A stretch of 64,000 bases of DNA from Nitrospira sp. Its GTDB lineage: Bacteria > Nitrospirota > Nitrospiria > Nitrospirales > Nitrospiraceae. Shown here in pieces: positions 1-9,047 of the stretch. The first letter of the stretch is position 1. Each line of letters starts with the position of its first letter. Under the pieces are notes generated by a model that worked only from the letters and a program-made list of their open reading frames with translations, had not been told where the DNA came from and did not search any database. Position numbers and translations under genes: made by a program. The stretch spans positions 16,916 to 80,915 of the forward strand of contig JANDJE010000008.1 in NCBI GenBank assembly GCA_024331095.1, in the 5' to 3' direction.

Positions 1-87
1 GCGATGAAGCCTGAAGAACGGTGCCGACCGGCCGTGGCGAACGGACAGCGCATGACCTGCTTGCTATTTGGAGAGGTAAAAGGGTAA
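1..87 (+). CDS. 3' end of an unidentified gene
   Basis: From the first base, one forward frame stays open for 28 codons and ends in TAA at 85-87, ten bases before the next start. The other two forward frames stop within the first 15 bases. This fits the tail of a gene that begins left of the window and is probably co-transcribed with the membrane-protein gene that follows. The piece is too short to identify and could be chance. Confidence 0.35.
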   Translation, partial: AMKPEERCRPAVANGQRMTCLLFGEVKG

Positions 88-97
88 GAATCCTCAC

Positions 98-463
98 ATG
101 AGCGGAGAGGAACAGACAGCGGAACCCCGTACCATCTCCATCCCGCTCCTTGCACGGGCGATTACCGGCTTCATCATCGGCGCGATCGCCGGCGCCATCC
201 AAGTGTGGTTCTTCGATTACAGCCTTGCTTATTTATGGGCCGCCATGGCCGCCGGTGTGATCTATATGGCCGCCCGTGTCTTGTTGACGGATTGGCTGAA
301 CCTGGCCGGTGGAAAGATTCTCTTGGGCACGGTGGCCGGGGTGCTCGCCGCAATGGTGTGGTGGGCCATTGCCGATCGGGCGGATGATGTATTTATACGG
401 GCCGTGGTGGCGGGAGCATGTTTCGGCGCGGCCTATGCCTGGTCCGATCATCGCAAGAGCTGA
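98..463 (+). CDS. small membrane protein of unknown function
   Basis: 121 residues. After a short polar N-terminus there are four hydrophobic segments at about 21-38, 43-63, 72-92 and 97-114, and the protein ends in a charged tail, so it should be a four-helix inner-membrane protein. Glycine/alanine-rich helices resemble small membrane proteins in general, but I recognise no family. A purine-rich GGAGAGG lies upstream of the ATG. Its last 16 bases overlap the 3' end of the convergent MATE gene. No function can be assigned. Confidence 0.75.
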   Translation: MSGEEQTAEPRTISIPLLARAITGFIIGAIAGAIQVWFFDYSLAYLWAAMAAGVIYMAARVLLTDWLNLAGGKILLGTVAGVLAAMVWWAIADRADDVFIRAVVAGACFGAAYAWSDHRKS

Positions 464-1770
464 ATGGCCCGCCACCGCTCCGATTGATAGCGCCACCACA
501 ACAACGCCATCCGGACCGACCAATCCGCAATCATCGCCATCCAGACGTAGACGACCCCGAGTTTCAGCCAGATTCCGAAAATAAAGGCCAGAGGGACCCG
601 CACTCCCCACATGCCGACGGTCGTGGCCCACAGGATGAAACGGGTATCGCCGGCCCCGCGGAGAGAACCGGCCAAGACCATCGTCAGGGCCAGGGGAATC
701 TGCAAAACAGCCACAATCCGCAGAAACTGCGTGCCCAACTCCACCACGGCTTCATCCTGTGTGAATGCCCGCATTAGCACGTAGGGAAACAAGAAAAACA
801 CGGCCCCCATCGCCGCCATCCCGGCGGCGGCCAGGCGATTGGCCTCCCAGTTTTCCAGCTTGGCGCGGACGTACTTGCCTGCTCCGATGCTGTGCCCCAC
901 CATGGTGGCGGCCGCGATGGCGAAGCCGTAGCCGGGCAGAAACGAGAACGACTCGATGGACAGTCCGACCTGATGAGCGGCGTACGAGACTGTGCCGTAT
1001 AGGATGACGATCTTCGTGTAAAACATCACCCCGGCTTGCTGCAAGACACGCTCGCCCGAGACGGGGGCGCCGATCCGCCAAGCGGATTGGACTAGGTCGA
1101 GCCGGACGGCGTCGGATTGTTCGAACAACGTTCGGCAGCGCCAGAACAAATAAGCGACTCCGGTCGATTCCGCCAGGCCGACCGCCCAGGCCGCGCCTTC
1201 GAGACCCCAGGCCGGCGCGCCCCATTTGCCGTAAATCAAGGGATAGGCGAGGAGGATATGCAGCAGATTGACGCCGATGAGGGCGTACATCGGCGTTTTG
1301 GTGTCGCCCGTCCCTTGGAGGATGGATGAGAGGACCTGGAGCAGGATTGTGAAGGGGGCGACAAGAAAAATGATGGTCGAATAGGGGACGGCCTGAGCGA
1401 TGACGTCGGGCTGCGCGCCCAAGGCGGCCATGGCCGACTGATTGACGCTCACTCCGATCAAGGCCAGTAAGACGGACGCGATGATCGAGCAGCAGACGAG
1501 ATGGACGGCCGCTTCACCGGCGTCTTTGAGACGCCTGGCCCCCCAAAGTTGCGCCACCAGCACGTTGGCGCCGACCGACAGGCCGGACAACAGGGTGGTG
1601 GCGATAAAAAGAAGGAGTTGCCCCAAGCCGACGGCGGCGATCGATTCCGCGCCGAGCCCTCCGACCAAGAAGACGGCGACGATTCCCTCCGCCCGTTGCA
1701 ACAACGTGCTGACCGTCACGGGTAGCGCGAGAGAGAGTACGGATCGTCTGATACGTTGCCTGGCGGCCAT
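448..1770 (-). CDS. MATE family multidrug/toxin efflux transporter
   Basis: 440 residues, the usual MATE length, with about twelve hydrophobic helices in two similar halves. The start has the typical MATE pattern: a short basic N-terminus, then LALPVTVSTLLQRAEG, with the conserved GLGAESIAAVGLG stretch following. A second-half repeat begins with the APVSGERVLQQAG segment. Family members export cationic drugs or metabolites using a Na+ or H+ gradient in the inner membrane; the substrate here cannot be read from sequence. Starts at an ATG with a weak AGGAT upstream. It is divergent from the nuclease gene at 1846 and overlaps the end of the small membrane-protein gene, so it is probably monocistronic. 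Confidence 0.9.
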   Translation of the reverse strand: MAARQRIRRSVLSLALPVTVSTLLQRAEGIVAVFLVGGLGAESIAAVGLGQLLLFIATTLLSGLSVGANVLVAQLWGARRLKDAGEAAVHLVCCSIIASVLLALIGVSVNQSAMAALGAQPDVIAQAVPYSTIIFLVAPFTILLQVLSSILQGTGDTKTPMYALIGVNLLHILLAYPLIYGKWGAPAWGLEGAAWAVGLAESTGVAYLFWRCRTLFEQSDAVRLDLVQSAWRIGAPVSGERVLQQAGVMFYTKIVILYGTVSYAAHQVGLSIESFSFLPGYGFAIAAATMVGHSIGAGKYVRAKLENWEANRLAAAGMAAMGAVFFLFPYVLMRAFTQDEAVVELGTQFLRIVAVLQIPLALTMVLAGSLRGAGDTRFILWATTVGMWGVRVPLAFIFGIWLKLGVVYVWMAMIADWSVRMALLWWRYQSERWRAIQLLR

Positions 1771-1845
1771 GGGGATGTATCCTAACAGAAGATCGGAAGG
1801 ACGGAACTAGACAAATCCATTTCCGGTTCGCTAGGGTTACGCTCG

Positions 1846-3378
1846 ATGATGCATTCGGAAGACGGTTTCTCTTCGGCGATCCTTCCTCGACTGTCGAAAT
1901 CAAAGTATTTGGCCGGACTTCAATGCCACAAACGGTTGTATCTGGAGGTGCATCATCCGGAGCGTGCCACTTCGCCCGATCCCGCGACACAAGCGGTCTT
2001 GGACATGGGAACCGAGATCGGGATTCACGCGCGGGGCCTTTTCCCCGGAGGAGTGTTGATCGACGAAAGCCATCGCCAACGAGACGAAGCCTTGGCCCAC
2101 ACGGCGTCCGTGATGGCCGATCCGTCCGTCACCGCCGTTTTTGAAGGCGCGTTTCAGCATGACGGCGTGTTCGTGCGCGCGGACATTCTGGAACGAGACG
2201 CGGGTCCTGACGGGACTCCCCCTTCATGGCGGTTGATCGAAGTCAAATCGTCCTCCCGCGTCAAAGACGTTCATCTCGACGACCTGGCGATCCAAAGCGC
2301 CGTGTTGGAAGGCGCCGGTCTGATCCTCTCGGCCGTCTGTCTTATGCACATCGATACCGACTATGTGTATGAAGGTGGCTCCGTCGATTGGCGGCGCTTG
2401 TTCATGATAGAAGACGTGACGACGGCCGTGGCGAATCGGCGGATCGAGGTGCCGGAGCGGATTGCCGCGATGAAAGCCCTGTTACTCGCTCCCGTCCCCC
2501 CCGCGGTCGAGCCGGGCCGCCAGTGCCACAGCCCCTATGAATGTCCCTTTTGGAACCATTGCACCCAAAACAAGCCCGACCGCTGGATCTATTATTTACC
2601 GGGTTCCAAAGACGTCGCCGAACGTTTGGTCGGGCGGGGGATCTCGATCATCGACGACATTCCGGCGGACGTGCCTCTTTCGCCCTCTCAACGCCGAGTC
2701 AAGGAAAACGTCGAGTGGATTTCTCCCGGTCTGAGAGCCGCCTTGCGATCGATCCGCTATCCGGTTCATCACGTGGATTTCGAGACGGTCATGTTGGCGG
2801 TGCCCCGGTTCCCCTCCACAAGACCCTATCAGTCGATTCCCGTGCAATGGTCGAACCATATTGAAGAAGAACCGGGCTGCCTGATTCATCAGGAATTTCT
2901 TCACGTCGAGCCGACCGAGCCGCGCAAACGGTGGGCGGAGGCGTTGATCGAATCATTGGGCCGGGAAGGGAGCATCTGCGTGTACTCTTCCTACGAAGAG
3001 GCCATGATGCGGCAACTGGTCGAGGCGTTTCCGGAGTTCCGTTCGGCGTTTCAGCCTATTTTGAAGCGCCTCTGGGACCTGCACGAGGTCATCAAGCAGC
3101 ACTATTACCACCCTCGGTTCAATGGGTCCTACTCCATCAAATCGGTCTTGCCGGCGGTGGTGCCTTCTTTGGGATACGGTGATTTGGCCATTCAATCGGG
3201 GGGACAAGCCGCCGCCGAGTATTACCGCATGGTCTTCGTTGAGACCGATTGGATTGAACAGGCCGCCATCCGATCGGCATTGCTTGAATACTGTGCAAGA
3301 GACACGTTGGCATTAGTAGAGTTGCGGCGAACGCTTCAAAAAAAGATTGAAGAAGCGAACGGATCGTCACTTGGCTGA
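1846..3378 (+). CDS. TM0106/DUF2779-type nuclease: RecB/Cas4-like domain fused to DEDD exonuclease-like domain
   Basis: 510 residues in two parts. The N-terminal half has RecB/Cas4 nuclease features: Cys27, Asp113, Glu132-x-Lys134 (in LIEVKSS), then Cys227, Cys233 and Cys239. The four cysteines are spaced like the 4Fe-4S cluster of Cas4/AddB nucleases. The C-terminal half has DnaQ/RNase H-like residues: Asp311-Phe-Glu313-Thr, Asp411 in WDLHEV and Tyr482-x3-Asp486, fitting a DEDDy 3'-5' exonuclease. The domain order matches the TM0106-type RecB-like putative nucleases carrying DUF2779/RNase_H_2. Its biological role is unknown; DNA repair or nucleic-acid turnover is an inference. It stands alone, divergent from the MATE gene. 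Confidence 0.85.
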   Translation: MMHSEDGFSSAILPRLSKSKYLAGLQCHKRLYLEVHHPERATSPDPATQAVLDMGTEIGIHARGLFPGGVLIDESHRQRDEALAHTASVMADPSVTAVFEGAFQHDGVFVRADILERDAGPDGTPPSWRLIEVKSSSRVKDVHLDDLAIQSAVLEGAGLILSAVCLMHIDTDYVYEGGSVDWRRLFMIEDVTTAVANRRIEVPERIAAMKALLLAPVPPAVEPGRQCHSPYECPFWNHCTQNKPDRWIYYLPGSKDVAERLVGRGISIIDDIPADVPLSPSQRRVKENVEWISPGLRAALRSIRYPVHHVDFETVMLAVPRFPSTRPYQSIPVQWSNHIEEEPGCLIHQEFLHVEPTEPRKRWAEALIESLGREGSICVYSSYEEAMMRQLVEAFPEFRSAFQPILKRLWDLHEVIKQHYYHPRFNGSYSIKSVLPAVVPSLGYGDLAIQSGGQAAAEYYRMVFVETDWIEQAAIRSALLEYCARDTLALVELRRTLQKKIEEANGSSLG

Positions 3379-3470
3379 TCGGCGAGGGAAGTGGGATGAA
3401 GAAGGGACCTGCCGCCTAGCGAGTGTGTCTCGCCGTCATGAGGGGGACACGGCCGGTCAGTGAGGGGATG

Positions 3471-3560
<90 letters not shown>

Positions 3561-3637
3561 GAGGGAAGGGAACCGGCCCGCGTGTGACTTGTGAACCGGT
3601 GAGGCGGACGACTCGACGAATTCTGCAGGAGCTTACC

Positions 3638-4465
3638 GTGCCAGACGGCGTTTTGCAATGGGAAGGTCTTCCCGGCTTCGGCGATCGCCCCCTTCGATTT
3701 CACCGCGTCAGGTTGGGTGGCGACGATGCCCCACGTTCTTTGGACGGAATCGCCCGCGCCGAAATCCACGTGTGGGGATTCGTTTTGGATCTCGGCGAGG
3801 AAGAGATCGCTCTCGCAAGATCCGCGTTATCGGACGAAGAACGGGCACGGGCCGATCGGTTCGTGTCGGATCTCCATCGCCGATGGTTTATCGCCGCCCA
3901 TGCCGGTTTACGGAAACTCCTGAACCGGTATTGCCCTCGTCATGCCGATCTCAAGATCGAGAGGGCGGCCGCCGGCAAGCCGTATTTGCGGGACATTCCC
4001 TCGCTCCGTTTCAGCTTGACCCATTCCTACGGAAGAGCTCTCGTCGCTATCGCCCGGGATCGCGACGTCGGGGTCGATCTCGAAAAGATTCGACCGGAGG
4101 TGGATGTGCTGAGCCTCGCTCGGCGGTTTTTATCAAAACACGATCAGGATTTTATCGAGGGGAGGGAACCGACCGGCATGCACGAGCGATTTCTGATGAC
4201 GTGGGTAGCCCGGGAAGCCGTAGCAAAAGTGGACGGCACCGGCATGAGGTTCCCATTGTATCGTGACCATCTTGTCTTGATGGAGGATGGGACTGCGCAA
4301 TGGATGATGCAAAACGATGGAACAGCACGAGAGCCGGAGACGGTCAGATCCGTTCGGTTCCTGAGTCTTGAACCCGGTTGGGTCGGGGCCGTATCGGCTG
4401 AAGGGACCGATTGGATCGTGATCTATTGTGACGATACCCACGACGGCGTCAGGCGGGGAACGTGA
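3638..4465 (+). CDS. 4'-phosphopantetheinyl transferase, Sfp/Gsp type
   Basis: 275 residues from a GTG start. Transfers 4'-phosphopantetheine from CoA to a serine of carrier proteins (fatty-acid, polyketide or peptide synthase). The two family motifs are clear: VGVDLE with Asp147 and Glu149 (Mg2+ ligands), and WVAREAVAK with Glu193 and Lys197. A SLTHSYG stretch precedes the first motif as usual. The open frame continues upstream to 3470, but that part is an antisense read of the tRNA-Ser gene. GTG at 3638 with AGGAG six bases upstream is the better start. The 3' end overlaps thiI convergently by 17 bases. Its carrier-protein partner is not in the window. Confidence 0.9.
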   Translation: MPDGVLQWEGLPGFGDRPLRFHRVRLGGDDAPRSLDGIARAEIHVWGFVLDLGEEEIALARSALSDEERARADRFVSDLHRRWFIAAHAGLRKLLNRYCPRHADLKIERAAAGKPYLRDIPSLRFSLTHSYGRALVAIARDRDVGVDLEKIRPEVDVLSLARRFLSKHDQDFIEGREPTGMHERFLMTWVAREAVAKVDGTGMRFPLYRDHLVLMEDGTAQWMMQNDGTAREPETVRSVRFLSLEPGWVGAVSAEGTDWIVIYCDDTHDGVRRGT

Positions 4466-5627
4466 ATGCTTCCACTTCAGTCTTCTCGATCCCCAGCCGG
4501 ATCAGATGGGGAATGTCCAATGTCTTTTCAACGTGCTGAAGCATGTCGCGTCGAGTCTTCAAACTCGGATGGGGCGGAGTGAACAATTTGCAGCAGTCCT
4601 GGTCCGGCTCGATGGAAATCTCGTAGGTGCCTAACTTCCTTGCCTCATCGGTGATTTCGATTTTATCCATCCCGATCAACGGCCGAAGGATCGGCAACGT
4701 CGCGGCCTCTCCGATCACCGAGAGGTTTTCCGGCGTCTGCGACGCGACTTGGCCGAGGCTGTCGCCGGTCACCATTCCCCAGCACCGTTCCCTCTCGGCG
4801 ATGCGCTCGGCGATGCGCAGCATCATGCGGCGATAGAGCACGACACGGAACGGCGCCGGCGTATTCAGCACGATGTCTCTCTGGATTTCTCCGAAGGGAA
4901 CGACGTAAAGACGCGATGTGTATTGATACGAGGTCAGCAGTTTCACGAGATCGCGGGCCTTTTCCTCCGAAGCGCGGCTCACCAGCGGCCGGCCTGAAAA
5001 GTGAACGAAGACGGCGCGGCAGCCGCGTTTGATCATGCGGTAGGCGGCGACCGGCGAATCGATCCCTCCAGACAACAGACAGACCACTTTGCCGCTGACT
5101 CCGACCGGCATGCCGCCCGGCCCGTCGATTTTCTCGGTCGAGATGTACGCTTCTTTGGAAAGCAGTTCAATATAGATCGTTTGATCGGGATGTTTCAGGC
5201 TCACGGATTTGCCCAGCGCCCGACAGACTGCGGCGCCGACGGCCCGCTCCACGTCCATGGACGTGACGGACAATCGTTTGTCCGCCCGCTTGGCCGTCAC
5301 GCGAAACGTGGAGAACGGCCGCGATCGGATCTCCTCGATGACGGCTTCGCTGAGTTTGTCGAGACGAGGCTCGGCCAGGTCGAGCGGGACCGCGCGAGCC
5401 ATGAAAAAATTCGCCACTCCGCACACGCGCGCCAACCGATCCCGTATCGCGTCGACTTTTGCGCCGGGTTGAAACGACACGCGAATACGACGATGGAGCT
5501 GCTCGACTCGTATCTCTCCAAGGTCTTTGAGGGCCAGATGAACGTTCCGGACCAGCCGCCGCTCGAAGAAGTCGCGATTGCGACCCTTGAGGGCCAACTC
5601 GTGGTAGTGGGCAATCGCGCAGTGCAT
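4449..5627 (-). CDS. thiI: tRNA 4-thiouridine synthetase ThiI (no rhodanese domain)
   Basis: 392 residues. Adenylates U8 of tRNA for 4-thiouridine formation and in many bacteria also serves thiamine-thiazole sulfur transfer. An N-terminal ferredoxin-like/THUMP region (about 1-165) includes the typical YHELALKGRNR start. An adenine-nucleotide alpha-hydrolase domain follows with PP-loop SGGIDS at 186-191. The protein ends about where the E. coli rhodanese extension would begin, so sulfur must come from another carrier or in another form. The frame extends to a TTG at 5687 that overlaps the trxB stop; ATG 5627 matches the family N-terminus better. Third gene of the minus-strand run coaE-trxB-thiI. 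Confidence 0.92.
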   Translation of the reverse strand: MHCAIAHYHELALKGRNRDFFERRLVRNVHLALKDLGEIRVEQLHRRIRVSFQPGAKVDAIRDRLARVCGVANFFMARAVPLDLAEPRLDKLSEAVIEEIRSRPFSTFRVTAKRADKRLSVTSMDVERAVGAAVCRALGKSVSLKHPDQTIYIELLSKEAYISTEKIDGPGGMPVGVSGKVVCLLSGGIDSPVAAYRMIKRGCRAVFVHFSGRPLVSRASEEKARDLVKLLTSYQYTSRLYVVPFGEIQRDIVLNTPAPFRVVLYRRMMLRIAERIAERERCWGMVTGDSLGQVASQTPENLSVIGEAATLPILRPLIGMDKIEITDEARKLGTYEISIEPDQDCCKLFTPPHPSLKTRRDMLQHVEKTLDIPHLIRLGIEKTEVEAFTFPA

Positions 5628-5683
5628 GGTCAAACCGTGTTCAGATCCAGCGGGGGACGTTCGGTACAGGACCGTAGCGTGCC

Positions 5684-6607
5684 TCAACGATTTTCCGAGG
5701 CTTCTAAAAATCGTTCGGCGTCGATGGCGGCCATGCAGCCGGAACCGGCGGCCGTGACGGCTTGCCGATACTTGCTGTCTTGCACGTCGCCGGCGGCGAA
5801 GACGCCCGGGACGCTGGTGGCCGTTCCATCGTGGGTCAGGATATAACCTTTTTCGTCCATCTCAAGTTGGCCGGCGAACAGAGCGGTGTTGGGCCGATGT
5901 CCGATGGCGACGAAGACTCCGGCGCAGGCGATTTCCGAGACGGAGCCGGTGACGACGTTTCTCAGCCGGACGCCCGCCACGGTTTCCTGACCCACAATGT
6001 CTTCGACCACTGAATTCCAGAGAAAGCGGATCTTTTCGTTCTTCATCGCCCGATCCTGCATGATCTTCGACGCGCGCAGCTTATCCCGGCGGTGGACGAT
6101 GGAAACGGCGGTCGCGAACTTCGTCAGAAAGACCGCCTCTTCCATGGCGCTGTCTCCCCCTCCGACGACGATCAGGTCCTTGCCGCGGAAAAAGAATCCG
6201 TCGCAGGTCGCGCAAGTGGACACGCCTCGGCCGGTCAGGCGTTTCTCGTTCGGCAATCCAAGCTGGATCGGAGAGGCGCCGGTCGCGATGATCACGGTCG
6301 AGGCCCGCACCGTCCGTTCCCCGTCAACGGTGATCTCGAAAGGACGCCGGCGAAGGTTTACGGCGGACACATCGCCGGTCATGAATTCCGTGCCGAACCG
6401 CTCGGCCTGTCGCCGCATGTCTTTCATGAGCTCCGGTCCCATGACGCCTTGGGCGAAACCCGGGTAGTTCTCCACTTCGGTGGTGGTCGTCAGTTGACCG
6501 CCCGATTGCCAGCCTTCGATCACCAATGGAGAAAGGTCGGCGCGGGCCGTATAGATGGCGGCCGTGAGCCCGGCCGGTCCGGAACCGATGATGACGACGT
6601 GACGCAT
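5684..6607 (-). CDS. trxB: thioredoxin reductase
   Basis: 307 residues, normal for the low-molecular-weight bacterial enzyme. Transfers electrons from NADPH through FAD to thioredoxin in the cytoplasm. FAD-binding GSGPAG lies at 8-13, the redox-active CATC at Cys132/Cys135, the NADPH-binding [10 protein letters not shown] after it, and a C-terminal GDVQD FAD motif. It lies between coaE and thiI on the minus strand, with 28 bases to coaE, so one transcript is likely. Confidence 0.96.
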   Translation of the reverse strand: MRHVVIIGSGPAGLTAAIYTARADLSPLVIEGWQSGGQLTTTTEVENYPGFAQGVMGPELMKDMRRQAERFGTEFMTGDVSAVNLRRRPFEITVDGERTVRASTVIIATGASPIQLGLPNEKRLTGRGVSTCATCDGFFFRGKDLIVVGGGDSAMEEAVFLTKFATAVSIVHRRDKLRASKIMQDRAMKNEKIRFLWNSVVEDIVGQETVAGVRLRNVVTGSVSEIACAGVFVAIGHRPNTALFAGQLEMDEKGYILTHDGTATSVPGVFAAGDVQDSKYRQAVTAAGSGCMAAIDAERFLEASENR

Positions 6608-6635
6608 GGCGGCACTCTACCATAAGAGGGATCGA

Positions 6636-7238
6636 TTACGCAGCCGTCCGAAAACGTTGGAAGAGCGTCTTCACCCGGCGAAACAGAGCGTGTTTGCTCA
6701 TCGTTCCATCAAGCACGAAATCGGCCAGGCGACGTTTTTTCGCGAGGGGCATTTGGCTCTTGATGCGTCGAATGGCGTCGGCCCGCGAGAGGCCGTCCCT
6801 GTTCTGAAGGCGGGCGATTTGGATGTCGCGATCGGCGCTGACGACGATGATATGATCGACCGTTCTCTCAATCCCCGCTTCGAACAGAAGCGGAACGTCG
6901 TACACCACCACGGCGCGAGGGTCCCGCGCAAAGGCCGACCGAACCAGTCGTCGCTGTGCGCGGGAAACGCGCGGATGAACGATTCGTTCAAGCCGTCTGA
7001 GTTGTTCGGGATCGCGAAACACGATGCCGCCCAGCACGCGGCGATTGATGGTGCGATCGGGATTCAGCACGGTTTTCCCGAAGGATTTGACGATCTCGCG
7101 CCAGGCCGGTTTGCCGGGTTCGACGACCGAGCGGGCCAGCGCATCGGCGTCGATAACGACCGCCCCACATCGTTTGAACATCGACGCCACCGTGCTCTTA
7201 CCGGTCGCGACGCCTCCGGTCAATCCGACAAGCACCAT
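6636..7238 (-). CDS. coaE: dephospho-CoA kinase
   Basis: 200 residues from ATG 7238. Last step of CoA synthesis: ATP-dependent phosphorylation of the 3'-hydroxyl of dephospho-CoA. The P-loop GGVATGKS is at 8-15, followed by VIDADALAR (Asp acting in catalysis) and the lid/CoA-binding region with RIVHPRV. Two in-frame starts lie upstream (TTG 7256, ATG 7250), but the chosen start puts the P-loop at the family-normal position. First gene of the run coaE-trxB-thiI. CoaD, the preceding enzyme, is encoded at 51409. Confidence 0.94.
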   Translation of the reverse strand: MVLVGLTGGVATGKSTVASMFKRCGAVVIDADALARSVVEPGKPAWREIVKSFGKTVLNPDRTINRRVLGGIVFRDPEQLRRLERIVHPRVSRAQRRLVRSAFARDPRAVVVYDVPLLFEAGIERTVDHIIVVSADRDIQIARLQNRDGLSRADAIRRIKSQMPLAKKRRLADFVLDGTMSKHALFRRVKTLFQRFRTAA

Positions 7239-7382
7239 GTCCGTGAGCATACACAAAGTTTCGTTTCACGGTCGAGATCGCCCGCTCAAACGTTGGCGGA
7301 CCGTCGAACCATGGACGATGAACGTTCCACCGGAGCCCAACGCAGTTGACTTGCCGGCGTCCCGGTCGATAAAAGGTGGCGT

Positions 7383-8414
7383 ATGGCACACGTTGTCTTG
7401 GTCGCGGTACTGGGGGTGGCCGTCGTTGTCGGCGCCCTTGCACGAGCCGATGCCTCCGACGGCTCTTTGCCGAAAACGATCGTAGTCGCCTTGGACGGCA
7501 CCGGCGACTTCGCCTCCCTTCAAGAAGCAGTCGATCAAGCCAAGAAGGGAGACACCGTCTTCGTAAAGCCCGGCGTGTATGCTCAAGACGTCACGATTCA
7601 CAGCAAGGAAGGCATCAGGGTGGTCGGTGCCGGGGCCGATCAAGTGACGTTGCTCGGACACGGCGAGCACGTCGGAGTTTTGCACGTCGGGAAGTGGCCC
7701 TACGGCGCCAGCGACATTGAAATTACCGGTCTGACCATTCACGATCACGGGGGTCACGCGGTCGGGATTTTTAACGCCAGAGGCGTTACTCTCCGCGCTC
7801 TTCACGTCAAAGGATTGTTGTTCAGTCAGCAGGTGAAGGGGATGCGCATCGAAAACTGCGTGATCGGAGAAAGTGAAACCACCGGCGTGCAATTGGCCGA
7901 TTCTCAAGCGGTGCTCGTCGGAAACGTGATCCATGACAACGATCACGGCGTGAACGTGGTCGGCAAATCCACGGTCAGAATCGAGCGGAACGTCATCTTG
8001 CGCAACCTGTTCGAGGCGATCGTGGTGGATGACGGCGCGACGGCGACTCTTGTCGGAAATACGTTGGTGAAGAACGGGGGCGGCGCGGCGTTTTGGGGTT
8101 CTTCTCAAAACGACGTGTCCGGCAACATCGTCGCCTTCAATAAAACAGGCTTTCTCGTCCATCCGGCCAGTCGAACGACGATGTCGTTCAACGCGCTGTT
8201 TAATCGGGAAAAAAATTATATGAAAGCCGGCTCTCCCAGCGAGCCCGCTCCGGACTTGCAACCCGAATCCGACATCATCGCCGATCCGAGGTTCGCGGAC
8301 GCCGACCACGACGACTATCGACTGCTTCCCGATACGACTCTTCTCGACCAGGGAGGCTTTTCCTATCTTGGAGCTTTGCCTCCCGTCTCATCCTCGGTCT
8401 CGCAGCGGCAATAA
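7383..8414 (+). CDS. secreted right-handed beta-helix repeat protein
   Basis: 343 residues. An N-terminal hydrophobic signal (about 3-24, ending in ARADA) points to export. The body opens with a pectin-esterase/NosD-like stretch, DGTGDFASLQEAVDQAKKGD, then repeats of about 22 residues rich in V/I-x-N and G-x-x-V patterns (about 90-280), typical of PbH1 coils. Such proteins are often polysaccharide-active or periplasmic scaffolds. No catalytic residues can be assigned, so the substrate is unknown. A good AAGGTGG lies just before the ATG. It is divergent from coaE and followed by an unrelated small gene. Confidence 0.75.
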   Translation: MAHVVLVAVLGVAVVVGALARADASDGSLPKTIVVALDGTGDFASLQEAVDQAKKGDTVFVKPGVYAQDVTIHSKEGIRVVGAGADQVTLLGHGEHVGVLHVGKWPYGASDIEITGLTIHDHGGHAVGIFNARGVTLRALHVKGLLFSQQVKGMRIENCVIGESETTGVQLADSQAVLVGNVIHDNDHGVNVVGKSTVRIERNVILRNLFEAIVVDDGATATLVGNTLVKNGGGAAFWGSSQNDVSGNIVAFNKTGFLVHPASRTTMSFNALFNREKNYMKAGSPSEPAPDLQPESDIIADPRFADADHDDYRLLPDTTLLDQGGFSYLGALPPVSSSVSQRQ

Positions 8415-8558
8415 TCGACCGACGCAACGCAATGGATTTTGCTCCCCCCGTCGATGGTCATGTGCTATGTTTTTCACGGGTGCGCTCGGTTCCGCGCCGA
8501 ATGGGAGGCTTAAGTATCCGTTCGGCAAGCCGATAAGGAATCAACCAGGAGGTTTCCC

Positions 8559-8744
8559 TTGGCAAGTTTTCGCAGCGATCTCGAAAAGTGCCCCGGCGCG
8601 GATCTGCCTCCCTTGAATGAAATTGAATCCGGCAAGTTGGTGGGAGCCGTCATCCCCATGTCCAAACAGGCTCAAATTCAGATGCGCGACAGCATCGAAG
8701 TCATCGACTACTTGCTGAATCGAGAACGGGTCATCTGGAGTTAG
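8559..8744 (+). CDS. 61-residue protein of unknown function
   Basis: Starts at TTG with a near-perfect AGGAGG six bases upstream; this ribosome site is the main evidence that the gene is real. The product is soluble and mixed-charge, with a possible amphipathic helix near the end (MRDSIEVIDYLLNRERV). It has no Cys pair, signal or known motif. It is flanked by the beta-helix gene and a 303-base non-coding gap, so it could be last in the upstream unit or monocistronic. Function unknown. Confidence 0.6.
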   Translation: MASFRSDLEKCPGADLPPLNEIESGKLVGAVIPMSKQAQIQMRDSIEVIDYLLNRERVIWS

Positions 8745-9047
8745 CCGGCCACGGTACAGAGTCCTTCATCCTCTTGAGGCCGTCTCCTCACGTTCGACGC
8801 ATTCTAATGAGTGAGCGACGCCGTTCTTTCAGGACATTCCTCTTGACTGCCGTCAAAAATTGCCGACAATGACGCTCGATCGGAGAGTGATGCGTCGCGC
8901 CCTCTCTCCGCACGTCATCGAGGCGGTTTCATGTCGAAAGTCGGCCGATGGTTCATAAGCCGACCGTAGACCAGGGCGACCGGACGCCGAACGAAGGCAG
9001 CCTTGTCATGAAACAGCCGTGCGGTCTCTCGTTGAGAAGAGTTTCTT
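8745..9047 (+). other. non-coding gap upstream of the glucosidase operon
   Basis: 303 bases without a credible gene. It holds one sigma70-like promoter (8843-8870). The first part, after the 61-residue gene, shows no convincing hairpin-plus-T-run terminator. Confidence 0.5.
8843..8870 (+). promoter_or_regulatory. candidate sigma70 promoter for the GH63/debranching operon
   Basis: TTGACT (8843-8848), 16 bases, then GACAAT (8865-8870). The -35 box matches 5 of 6 and the -10 box 4 of 6 consensus positions. It would give a leader of roughly 170 bases before the ATG at 9048. Pattern match only. Confidence 0.4.

Noticed and set aside
5001..5846. 281-codon plus-strand open frame
   Set aside because: Shadow of thiI and trxB.
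7346..7373. TTGACT-16-GATAAA before the beta-helix gene
   Set aside because: Would start transcription almost at the ATG and leave no leader for the ribosome site; likely chance.
7266..8309. 347-codon minus-strand open frame
   Set aside because: Shadow of the beta-helix gene, which has a signal peptide and repeat structure.
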